64,000 nt of DNA. Source: Symmachiella dynata. Lineage in GTDB: Bacteria > Planctomycetota > Planctomycetia > Planctomycetales > Planctomycetaceae. Within the stretch, counting starts at the first letter, position 1. Each line of letters starts with the position of its first letter. Location: NCBI RefSeq assembly GCF_007747995.1, contig NZ_CP036276.1, positions 6,438,001 to 6,502,000 on the forward strand. The letters are read 5' to 3'. A program made the translations under genes and the position numbers. Below, one piece after another: positions 25,977 through 33,491 of the stretch. The notes under the pieces were generated by a model. That model did no database searches. It was not told the origin of the DNA and worked only from the letters and a program-made list of their open reading frames with translations.

Positions 25977-27323
25977 TCATTTCGATTCCGGCTCGCGAAT
26001 GTAAATGGGGTTGGAAAGAATCCAAATTCGCGGCTCCCCTTCAAGGTTCAACCAGATCTCCACGCGGTAAATCCCCGGTTCCTGGACGGGAAATTCGCCG
26101 GAGCGGCCCAGATCGCGGGCGACTTCGACGCCGTTGCGAATCAGACGAAAACTGCCGGGCAACGGCGCGGCGGCGTGGAGCGTCATACCGGAAATAAATG
26201 GCAGCTCGCTCCCCATTTCGTAGTTATTGCCATCGGTCTCCAGCTGAAACAGAAATCCAGTCGGATCGGCGATCCAATCAAACGCCACATACGCCCGGCC
26301 ATTTTGTAAGGCCTCCCGCACGTTTGCTTCGGTGAGATCCTTCATCAACAGATGCGTGCTGACGTGGTGCAGACTGCGGGCATAGGGGTCGAGATCGAGA
26401 TCAAACACCACGTCTCCCGCCTTCTTGCCCAACAACAGCGGCTTGATCAACGGTAGCTTCTCGGGATCAATCAGGGCGACCTTTTCTCCCAAGCCGTCGT
26501 CGATGCGTAGATTTCCATCCTCTTCAATCGTGGCTTTGAGACCTTGGTTGTGGTGGGCATCGTTGGCCGAGACCCCGGTATGCGGTTTGATGGCGCACAT
26601 GGCATCCCATTTCTTCAGGTAATCTGCCGGGTAGTTTTGCAGGGCGGCAAAAACGCCCTGTGGATATTCTCGCAGCGCCGGTCCCAGCTTGAGCATCAAG
26701 GCCAACGGATCGCGAAGCACGCGGATGAACCGCGCCTCGTCTTTGAAGTCGGCGTGCGTGTTATAAATCTCGCTGCCGGTCAATCCGGTCAGTTCCCAAT
26801 CCATCCGTTCTTCCAAGTGGCACAAAAACGACATTCCACCGTTGGGCTGCACAGCATCGACGAATGCCTGCGGCTCAGAACCGAGTTTGTCCTTCACGCT
26901 CGCCGTGGGAAAGGACAACAACCCGGTCGTCTCCGCTCCGGGGATCAGCAATACGCCATCGACAAGACCACGATGCCCGTCAGTAAAAAAATCGTAGTCG
27001 ACTGCCGGATGATTGGTGAACATCAACACGCGCACGCCGACCTCCTTAGCAGCCTTGACGATTTCCTCAACCGTGCCGTTGCTATCGTGTGAGAGAAACG
27101 AGTGCACGTGCAGACAGGCCCGATAGTCGGTGAATTCGCTCGTTCGCGTGACCGGCTGCCGGTCGGTTTTGAGCGTTTCGACGGCGACTTTGAGTTGTCG
27201 CAATTTGTCGAGATCCAACCGATCCAATGCATCGGCAGCAATACTGCAATTGGAATCGGCTAACAGACACAAGGTGGCGACGATGACCCAGCATGTTCGC
27301 AGGAGTGAAGAATGATTTCGCAT
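25977..27323 (-). CDS. Exported PHP-domain metallohydrolase-like protein
   Basis: 448 residues from ATG 27323. The Sec signal is TCWVIVATLCLLADSNCSIA. The PHP site begins YRACLHVHSFLSHDSNGT (HxH plus SHDS), followed by RVLMFTNHP, GAETTGLL and a SFLCHLEER segment, all consistent with metal-binding strands of the PHP fold. The C-terminus is an Ig-like beta region (PGSFRLIRNGVEVARDLG). It is divergent from the acyltransferase at 27512 and shares the broad CehA/McbA type with 22818-24458, though similarity is mostly confined to metal motifs. Confidence 0.78.
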   Translation of the reverse strand: MRNHSSLLRTCWVIVATLCLLADSNCSIAADALDRLDLDKLRQLKVAVETLKTDRQPVTRTSEFTDYRACLHVHSFLSHDSNGTVEEIVKAAKEVGVRVLMFTNHPAVDYDFFTDGHRGLVDGVLLIPGAETTGLLSFPTASVKDKLGSEPQAFVDAVQPNGGMSFLCHLEERMDWELTGLTGSEIYNTHADFKDEARFIRVLRDPLALMLKLGPALREYPQGVFAALQNYPADYLKKWDAMCAIKPHTGVSANDAHHNQGLKATIEEDGNLRIDDGLGEKVALIDPEKLPLIKPLLLGKKAGDVVFDLDLDPYARSLHHVSTHLLMKDLTEANVREALQNGRAYVAFDWIADPTGFLFQLETDGNNYEMGSELPFISGMTLHAAAPLPGSFRLIRNGVEVARDLGRSGEFPVQEPGIYRVEIWLNLEGEPRIWILSNPIYIREPESK

Positions 27324-27511
27324 GACAGGTTTTTCCCTAAAGACACTTTTTACATCGTGCTTTAATGTTATTACGCGGGGTCGAGCGTCTGTTTCGAATT
27401 TTGGTCTTCCGCTTCATGTTTGCATCGCCCGATGCCGCTGTCTAGAGTGGGTGCAGAGACAGCGACTGGGATTGGTCGCCCGATTGCTCCTAGGCTTCGA
27501 GATGTTGAAGT

Positions 27512-28957
27512 ATGACGACTCAGCAAACGACAACTGGCAATGCGACGCCGGCCCTCTCGCCGGATGGTCGGATTTATTCGATCGACCAGTTTCGCGGTTA
27601 CACGGTGCTGGGCATGTTTGTAGTGAACTATTTGGGGCATTACCGCTGCCACTACAACTTTCACCACAACGACTATTTTCTGAGCTATGCCGACACGATC
27701 ATGCCCTCGTTCATGTTCGCTGTGGGGATCTCGTTTCGCTTAACGATTTTGAAACGGCTAGCCGGCGGCGCTTACCTGAAGACGTATTGGAGTTACCTCA
27801 AACGCTGCATTGCGCTCTGTTTGATTTCGATGGCGATGTACGGCATCGGACAGGACTTCGACAGTTACCAAGAGTTTTTCACCGATCCGACCAGCGACGA
27901 GATTGCCCAGGCCGAGTGGGATCAGTTTGTCGCGGGCGATGCGGAGGCAACCATTCCGCCGCACTTCAAAGATCAATGGTGGCTGTTAGCCAAGTTGATT
28001 GCCAAGTCCTATCTCTGGGAAACCTTGGCGGTGATTGGCATCACGCAACTGTTTGTCTTGCCGTTTGCGAACCTGCGGTTTTGGTATCGCTTCGTTGTGC
28101 TCATTGTTCTGGGAGCCGCGCATGTGGCGCTGAGTGAATGGTTCAACTGGCAATTCTTTTACGGCTACACAATCGACGGTAGCTATGTCGACCTGCCGAG
28201 CGGTCTGAACAACTGGATGGGCGAAATCTGGGGCACCGGGTCCAACCGCAGTTGGGACGGCGGGATCTGCGGGATCCTCACCTGGAGCGTCGCCATGCTG
28301 GCCGGCACGCTGTGTTATGACCTGATGGCCGGGAACTCCTCGTCGCAGACGATCAAGAATCTATTGCGGTGGGGCGTGCTGTTTCTCATTGCTGGATATG
28401 CGATGTCCTGCCTGTCGTGCTTGTACGACCTGCCCGCCGATCCGGACTCGACCACCCAGTATGTTCCTGCTGCGGCGGATAAACGGATTACGAATTCGCG
28501 CGGCAAGGCGAAAGGAGGAATGCGAGCCCAACTGGCAGCTTCACCTGTGATTCCCGATTGGCGAGCAGCGCAAGGCCGGTCCTTCACGTCATTCTTTGCG
28601 GAGCCGCCGTTCGTGGCTCGTCCTGAGAACCGGTTGGTGAATTATTGGATGATGCAAAAACGCTTTGCCTCGTTGCCGTATGTGGTTTTCGTCTCGGGAC
28701 TGGCGTTTGTGCTATTGGCGTTGTTTGTGGTGATCACAGATATCGGCGGCATTCAGATTGGCGTGTTTCGCACGTTCGGCATGAATCCGTTAGCCGCTTA
28801 TGTGTTACACAAACTGGTGCTGATGAATGTGGTCTTTCACGTCGTCCCCAAGAACTCCGCTGCCTGGCTGTATTGGAGCGGATTGTTTGTGTATTTGGCG
28901 GTCGTGTATCTCCTGGTGCGTGGTCTGGAGAAACAGGGCGTTTATATCCGGCTCTGA
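27512..28957 (+). CDS. HGSNAT/DUF5009-like multi-pass membrane acyltransferase
   Basis: 481 residues. It starts with YSIDQFRGYTVLGMFVVNY, matching the protein at 901-2685, and ends FGMNPLAAYVLHKLV...GLEKQGVYIRL like it. Multiple hydrophobic segments predict a polytopic inner-membrane protein. The short loop between the last two membrane pairs (PDWRAAQGRSFTSFFAEPPF) corresponds to the far longer loop of the paralogue. The likely role is transfer of an acyl group across the membrane to a sugar or similar acceptor. It lies between a PHP protein and an ABC binding lipoprotein, a context that suggests carbohydrate handling, by inference only. Confidence 0.75.
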   Translation: MTTQQTTTGNATPALSPDGRIYSIDQFRGYTVLGMFVVNYLGHYRCHYNFHHNDYFLSYADTIMPSFMFAVGISFRLTILKRLAGGAYLKTYWSYLKRCIALCLISMAMYGIGQDFDSYQEFFTDPTSDEIAQAEWDQFVAGDAEATIPPHFKDQWWLLAKLIAKSYLWETLAVIGITQLFVLPFANLRFWYRFVVLIVLGAAHVALSEWFNWQFFYGYTIDGSYVDLPSGLNNWMGEIWGTGSNRSWDGGICGILTWSVAMLAGTLCYDLMAGNSSSQTIKNLLRWGVLFLIAGYAMSCLSCLYDLPADPDSTTQYVPAAADKRITNSRGKAKGGMRAQLAASPVIPDWRAAQGRSFTSFFAEPPFVARPENRLVNYWMMQKRFASLPYVVFVSGLAFVLLALFVVITDIGGIQIGVFRTFGMNPLAAYVLHKLVLMNVVFHVVPKNSAAWLYWSGLFVYLAVVYLLVRGLEKQGVYIRL

Positions 28958-29121
28958 ATTCGGCTGGAATCTGCCCTCTCGCGGGAACTACAGCGACTCT
29001 ATCGCGGCAACACTTGCGTTCAGTTGGCTGACCGGACACCATAGAGGTTGCCATTTTGGCAATGACCATAAGTAACACTCGCCCTCCATCTCTGCCGAGG
29101 CACTTATAAGGAACAGATTCC

Positions 29122-30180
29122 GTGACCGATACGAATCCACAAAGCTCGTCGCGCCGTCATTTTTTGGGCAACATGGCACTGGGCGGTTCCGCCGCATTGA
29201 CCGGACTGGCAGCCGGTTGTGCGAAACAAGACGAGCAAGCAAATGCCGGTGGGGCTGACGGGCAAAAACCGCTCAAGGCGGCCTTCTCCAATGCCGGGCT
29301 GCAAAGCACTTGGTGCGCGCTGGGCAAACAAACGGCCGAGTTGTGGGGCAAATTGCTGAACGTGGAAATCGAGTGGTTTGACGGCGAATTTGATCCGGAA
29401 AAACAACGCAATAAAATTGACCAGATCGTCGACCGCGACTGGGATTTTTGCTGCTTCCAAGCGGTCGCCATCGACGCCCTAGCGCCGCCGACTGAGATCC
29501 TCCGCGATCGCGGCATCCCGGTGATCTCCATGGACACCTTACTGGTGCCGATGGACAAAATGCGCAAGACCGGCGTCTGGACTCAAGTTTCTCCCGACCA
29601 TATTTTCATGGCCGAATCGAGCACCAAACATCTGGTCGACAAAATCGGCGGCAAGGGCAAGGTGATTCATATTGGTGGCCTCAGCGCACATAGCGGCGCG
29701 CAGGACCGCAAAACCGGATTTGAAAATGTCGCTTCGCAACATTCTGACATCGAAGTCCTCGGCGGCGGCGTGGTTTGGTGCGATTGGAAAAAAGAAATGG
29801 CCCGCAACCAATTCGAGGCGCTGTTGGAACAAGAGCAAGAACCGATTGCCGGCGCGTTTTTTCATAGCGACGACATGGCGCTCGCCTGCGTGTCGGCCAT
29901 TAAAAACACGATTCACAAGGACATGGTCATCACTGCGGTCGATGGGCAAAAAGAAGGCCTGCATGCGGTACGCGATGGCCAACTGGCCGGCACTACGGTC
30001 AACCCGGTCTGCCGCATCCACCGCACCGCTCTGACGCTGGGCCAGTTTTACGTTCGCAACAGCGAAAAAATGGACGAAGTCCCCCTCGAAGTCATCACGC
30101 CCGGACCCTTGGTCACGCAAGAAACTGGCAATCTAGAAACGATGCTCTACCTCGCCGACCCAGCGCATTGCCTCGTTTGA
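29122..30180 (+). CDS. Sugar-type ABC transporter substrate-binding lipoprotein (RbsB-like)
   Basis: 352 residues from GTG 29122, with AAGGA upstream. The N-terminus combines a Tat motif (R11-R12 in RRHFLGNMALGG) with a lipobox ending LAAGC (Cys33), so it is probably a Tat-exported, lipidated protein. The body is the periplasmic-binding-protein type I fold of ribose/galactose binders (WDFCCFQAVAIDALAPPTEI, GKVIHIGGLSAHSGAQDRK, AFFHSDDMALACVSAIK, ITAVDGQKEGLHAVRDGQ). The ATPase gene follows after 135 bases. No permease gene is present nearby. Confidence 0.88.
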   Translation: MTDTNPQSSSRRHFLGNMALGGSAALTGLAAGCAKQDEQANAGGADGQKPLKAAFSNAGLQSTWCALGKQTAELWGKLLNVEIEWFDGEFDPEKQRNKIDQIVDRDWDFCCFQAVAIDALAPPTEILRDRGIPVISMDTLLVPMDKMRKTGVWTQVSPDHIFMAESSTKHLVDKIGGKGKVIHIGGLSAHSGAQDRKTGFENVASQHSDIEVLGGGVVWCDWKKEMARNQFEALLEQEQEPIAGAFFHSDDMALACVSAIKNTIHKDMVITAVDGQKEGLHAVRDGQLAGTTVNPVCRIHRTALTLGQFYVRNSEKMDEVPLEVITPGPLVTQETGNLETMLYLADPAHCLV

Positions 30181-30238
30181 TTTGTGTTTGACAAATCGCG
30201 CAGGCTCCCCCTGTAAGAACGATCGCCCCCAAACTTTT

Positions 30239-30273
30239 CTCCCTCTCCCTCTGGGAGAGGGCCGGGGTGAGGG
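30239..30273. repeat. REP-like palindromic repeat
   Basis: CCCTCTCCCTCTGGGAGAGGG followed by CCGGGGTGAGGG forms a strong hairpin between the binding protein and the ATPase gene. Similar GAGAGGG...GTGAGGG elements occur as dispersed intergenic repeats in many genomes. It may reduce downstream expression or stabilise the upstream mRNA. Confidence 0.7.
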
Positions 30274-30315
30274 CCGCACGACCCAAGACGTACCCAATCA
30301 AGACGCTCTACAAAA

Positions 30316-31818
30316 ATGATCCGAACCGCCCCTCCGCTCCTGCAATGCACAGCCATCACCAAACGCTTTGGCGGTGAAACCGCGCTGGACGGCGTCGATT
30401 TTTCGCTGCAAGCCGGCGAGGTGCATGGTTTGGTCGGCAGCAATGGCGCGGGTAAAAGCACGTTGATGAAAATCCTGGCCGGTGCGTTGCCCGATCACGG
30501 GGGACAAGTCCTTCTCAATGGAAAACCAACAACGCTAGGAAATCCGCTTCAAGCGCAGCATGCGGGCATCGCGATGGTTTATCAAGAACTCTCCGGTGTG
30601 GGACAAATGTCCGTCGCCGAGAATCTGTTTCTCGGCCGCCAACCGACGACGCGGCTGGGACGCATCGACTGGAAATCCATGCGGCAGCAGGCGGCGGAGT
30701 ATTTGGCAGAGATCGATATTCATGTCGACGTCCGCAGCCGACTAGACAGCCATCCATTGGTCATCCGGCAAATGGTGGAGATCGCTCGCGGATTGCACAG
30801 CGGCGCGCGGATATTGATTCTCGACGAACCGACCAGCGCGTTGAGCCCGCCCGAGACGCGGCGCTTGTTTGATTTGATTGCACAATTGAAACAGCGCGGC
30901 GTCGCAGTGATTTTTATCAGCCATTTCATCGAAGATGTGCTGGAAATCTGCGACCGCGTGACCGTCCTGCGTGACGGTCGCCGTGTGGAAACCGTCCGTT
31001 CCGAAGCTGTCGACAAGCATAGCCTGATTCACACCATGCTGGGGCATGCACTGAATCGCGCGGCAACGGCTTGCGAAACAGCTGTGACACTGCCGCCACA
31101 GACGGAGACACCGTTCGTCCTGATCAGTGAAAACTTGCAGCTTGCGGGCACATTCTCCGATGTGAACCTCCAAGTCGCCCCCGGTGAATGTTTGGGCCTG
31201 TATGGTTTCGTGGGAGCGGGACATCAGGAACTCGCGCACGTCATCGCCGGTGCCCGCAAACAGGATGAAGGCGCGATTCATTTCGATGGCTACCGTATGA
31301 AACCGGGAAACACGCATCGCGCGGTCCAAAAAGGAATCGTCCTCGTCGCAGCCGATCGGGGACAGACCTTAGTCGGGGGCGCGGAAATTTATAAAAATGC
31401 CACGTTGGCGCATTTGAAACGGATCGCCGATAAGTGGGTCACCTCGGGGCGAGAAATCACAGCAGTCAATCCGCTGATAAACCGCGTTGGCTGCAAGCCA
31501 GCGGCGCCACGCATGAAGGCGGGTGATTTGTCGGGTGGCAACCAACAAAAAGTGGTCCTCAGTAAATGGTTGCTGGGAGACGTGCGGGTTTTAGTCCTTG
31601 AGGAACCGACGCGAGGAATGGACGTCGGCGCCAAGGAGGAAATCATGCAACTAGTTGCCGAACTCAAACAACAGGGAACAGCAGTCATTCTCGCCTCAAC
31701 CGAGCCGGAATTGCTGCTGGAGCACGCCGATCGCATCGCCGTCTTTCGCCGCGGCACACAAACGGCCGAATTCTCCGACTGCGAACTCGACAAAGCCACC
31801 CTAATGCGGCACGCTTGA
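30316..31818 (+). CDS. Sugar-type ABC transporter ATP-binding protein (RbsA/MglA-like)
   Basis: 500 residues with two tandem ATPase domains, typical of monosaccharide importers. Domain 1 has Walker A GSNGAGKST (41-49) and Walker B ILILDEPTSAL; its signature sequence is degenerate, as in RbsA. Domain 2 has a degenerate Walker A (GFVGAGHQELA), intact signature LSGGNQQKVVLSKWLL and Walker B VLVLEEPTRGMD. It should pair with the upstream binding protein and an RbsC-type permease, but the next gene downstream is an exported propeller protein. Either the permease lies elsewhere, or these proteins serve another membrane partner. Confidence 0.93.
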   Translation: MIRTAPPLLQCTAITKRFGGETALDGVDFSLQAGEVHGLVGSNGAGKSTLMKILAGALPDHGGQVLLNGKPTTLGNPLQAQHAGIAMVYQELSGVGQMSVAENLFLGRQPTTRLGRIDWKSMRQQAAEYLAEIDIHVDVRSRLDSHPLVIRQMVEIARGLHSGARILILDEPTSALSPPETRRLFDLIAQLKQRGVAVIFISHFIEDVLEICDRVTVLRDGRRVETVRSEAVDKHSLIHTMLGHALNRAATACETAVTLPPQTETPFVLISENLQLAGTFSDVNLQVAPGECLGLYGFVGAGHQELAHVIAGARKQDEGAIHFDGYRMKPGNTHRAVQKGIVLVAADRGQTLVGGAEIYKNATLAHLKRIADKWVTSGREITAVNPLINRVGCKPAAPRMKAGDLSGGNQQKVVLSKWLLGDVRVLVLEEPTRGMDVGAKEEIMQLVAELKQQGTAVILASTEPELLLEHADRIAVFRRGTQTAEFSDCELDKATLMRHA

Positions 31819-32062
31819 CCGGCAGATCGTCTCTTGCATTGGAATCAGATCCCCGCAGCAGTTACCATGAAGGCTGTGAGAAACTGCAGGAGAAATATGC
31901 TTGCTGCAGATGTTTACCTGCCAAGAACGCTCACCTTCATAAGACGTGGCTAGAACCAGTTTAAAACCCGGTTGTGCTTGCTCTCGAAACGTTTAGATCA
32001 GTGTCAGTGAGACGCGTCAGAGGGTTTTGAAACGACTTCTAAGGATGTTTGAGGATGCGGCT

Positions 32063-33439
32063 GTGAAACAAACCATTGCCTTGGGCCTGTTGCTAACTTT
32101 CTTGTCGCCATCGCTGGCTGCGGCGGACGATTGGCCGACGTACATGCACGACAATGCCCGGAGTGGCGTCTCGGGCGAAACGCTTAAACTTCCACTACAG
32201 CTGGAGTGGGATTATTCCACGCCTCTGCCGCCACAACCCGCCTGGCCCGATTCGGCCAAGTGGGATGGGTGGTCGAAAACCTACAATCTGAAAACCCGGC
32301 AAGTCTTTGACCGCGTCTACCATGTCGCCGTCGGCGACGGTGCGGTCTATTTCGGTTCATCGTCGAGCGACCAAGTCTATTGCTTGGATGCGGCCACGGG
32401 AAAAAAACGCTGGTCCTTTTTCACCGAAGGCCCTGTGCGACTCGCTCCGATGCTGCACGATGGACGGGTCTATTTTGGCAGCGACGATGGGTATGTGTAC
32501 TGCGTGGAAGCGGCTGATGGGAAATTGGTTTGGAAGCACCGGCCCGGTCCGCATCCGCGACGGATTCCCGGCAACGGCCGCGTGATTTCTGTCTGGCCGG
32601 TCCGCGGGTCGTTAGTGTTACAGGACGGCCTGTTGCACGGTGCGGCGGGTATGTTTCCCTCCGAACAGGTCTACGTCTTCGCCCTGGACCCCGCCACCGG
32701 CGAGGAGGCTTGGAAAACCCCGCAAAGCGACCTACCGGTGCAAGGTTATTTGCTCGCGTCGTCGACGCGGTTGTATACGCCTTCGGGACGGAACAACCCA
32801 ATTGTGTTTGATCGCGGCAATGGAAAACGGTTGCGGGTCGTGGAAGGGCAGGGGGGTACGTATGCTCTGCTGACCGGCAACCAAATTGTCTTTGGACCCG
32901 GCAAGACGGGTGAACTCGGATTAGTCGAAGGGGACCAACAAGATCAGTTGGCCCAGTTCGCCGGAAATCACATGATCGTCACGCCGAGCATGTCCTATCT
33001 GCATACGGACACGCATCTGAGTGGATTGGATCGTCCGCAATACTTGGCGCACTCCCGTGTACGAAAAGCTTTGATGGGCGAACACCGCGGTCATCGCGAT
33101 GCTTTGAAAAAACTGGGAGCTGACGGGGACAAGGCGGAGATCAAAAAGCACAAAGCGGAAATGGCCCGGAACTCAACGCGGTTGCAAGAGGTCGCCGAAG
33201 ACCTGAAAAAATGCATCCTCTACAATCAGCCGTGCGGCCAGTCGTTATCGTTGATTCTCGCCGGCGACATGCTGTTTGCCGGCGGCACGGGCGAGGTCGC
33301 TGCCTATGGGGGCGACAATGGAAAACAACTGTGGAAACACAAAGTCGACGGCAATGTTTACGGACTGGCTGTTGCCGGTGGACGGTTATTTGTGAGTACC
33401 GATACGGGGCGGATTTACTGTTTTCAAACGGCGCAATAA
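32063..33439 (+). CDS. Exported PQQ-type beta-propeller protein
   Basis: 458 residues from GTG 32063, chosen because GAGG lies eight bases upstream and it gives a clean Sec signal (KQTIALGLLLTFLSPSLAAA). The mature part opens WPTYMHDNARSGVSGE, then has propeller blades such as VYCLDAATGKKRWSFFTEGP and VYCVEAADGKLVWKHRPGPH. A helical insert with many Lys/Glu interrupts the propeller near residues 330-390, followed by a last blade (GEVAAYGGDNGKQLWKHKVD). It looks like a BamB-type or PQQ-like binding scaffold. It is followed after 52 bases by a larger propeller gene in the same orientation. Confidence 0.82.
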   Translation: MKQTIALGLLLTFLSPSLAAADDWPTYMHDNARSGVSGETLKLPLQLEWDYSTPLPPQPAWPDSAKWDGWSKTYNLKTRQVFDRVYHVAVGDGAVYFGSSSSDQVYCLDAATGKKRWSFFTEGPVRLAPMLHDGRVYFGSDDGYVYCVEAADGKLVWKHRPGPHPRRIPGNGRVISVWPVRGSLVLQDGLLHGAAGMFPSEQVYVFALDPATGEEAWKTPQSDLPVQGYLLASSTRLYTPSGRNNPIVFDRGNGKRLRVVEGQGGTYALLTGNQIVFGPGKTGELGLVEGDQQDQLAQFAGNHMIVTPSMSYLHTDTHLSGLDRPQYLAHSRVRKALMGEHRGHRDALKKLGADGDKAEIKKHKAEMARNSTRLQEVAEDLKKCILYNQPCGQSLSLILAGDMLFAGGTGEVAAYGGDNGKQLWKHKVDGNVYGLAVAGGRLFVSTDTGRIYCFQTAQ

Positions 33440-33491
33440 TGCGGCGACTTGAGGCGGATGATTTCCCAAGACATAAGAGACGCATACTCAA

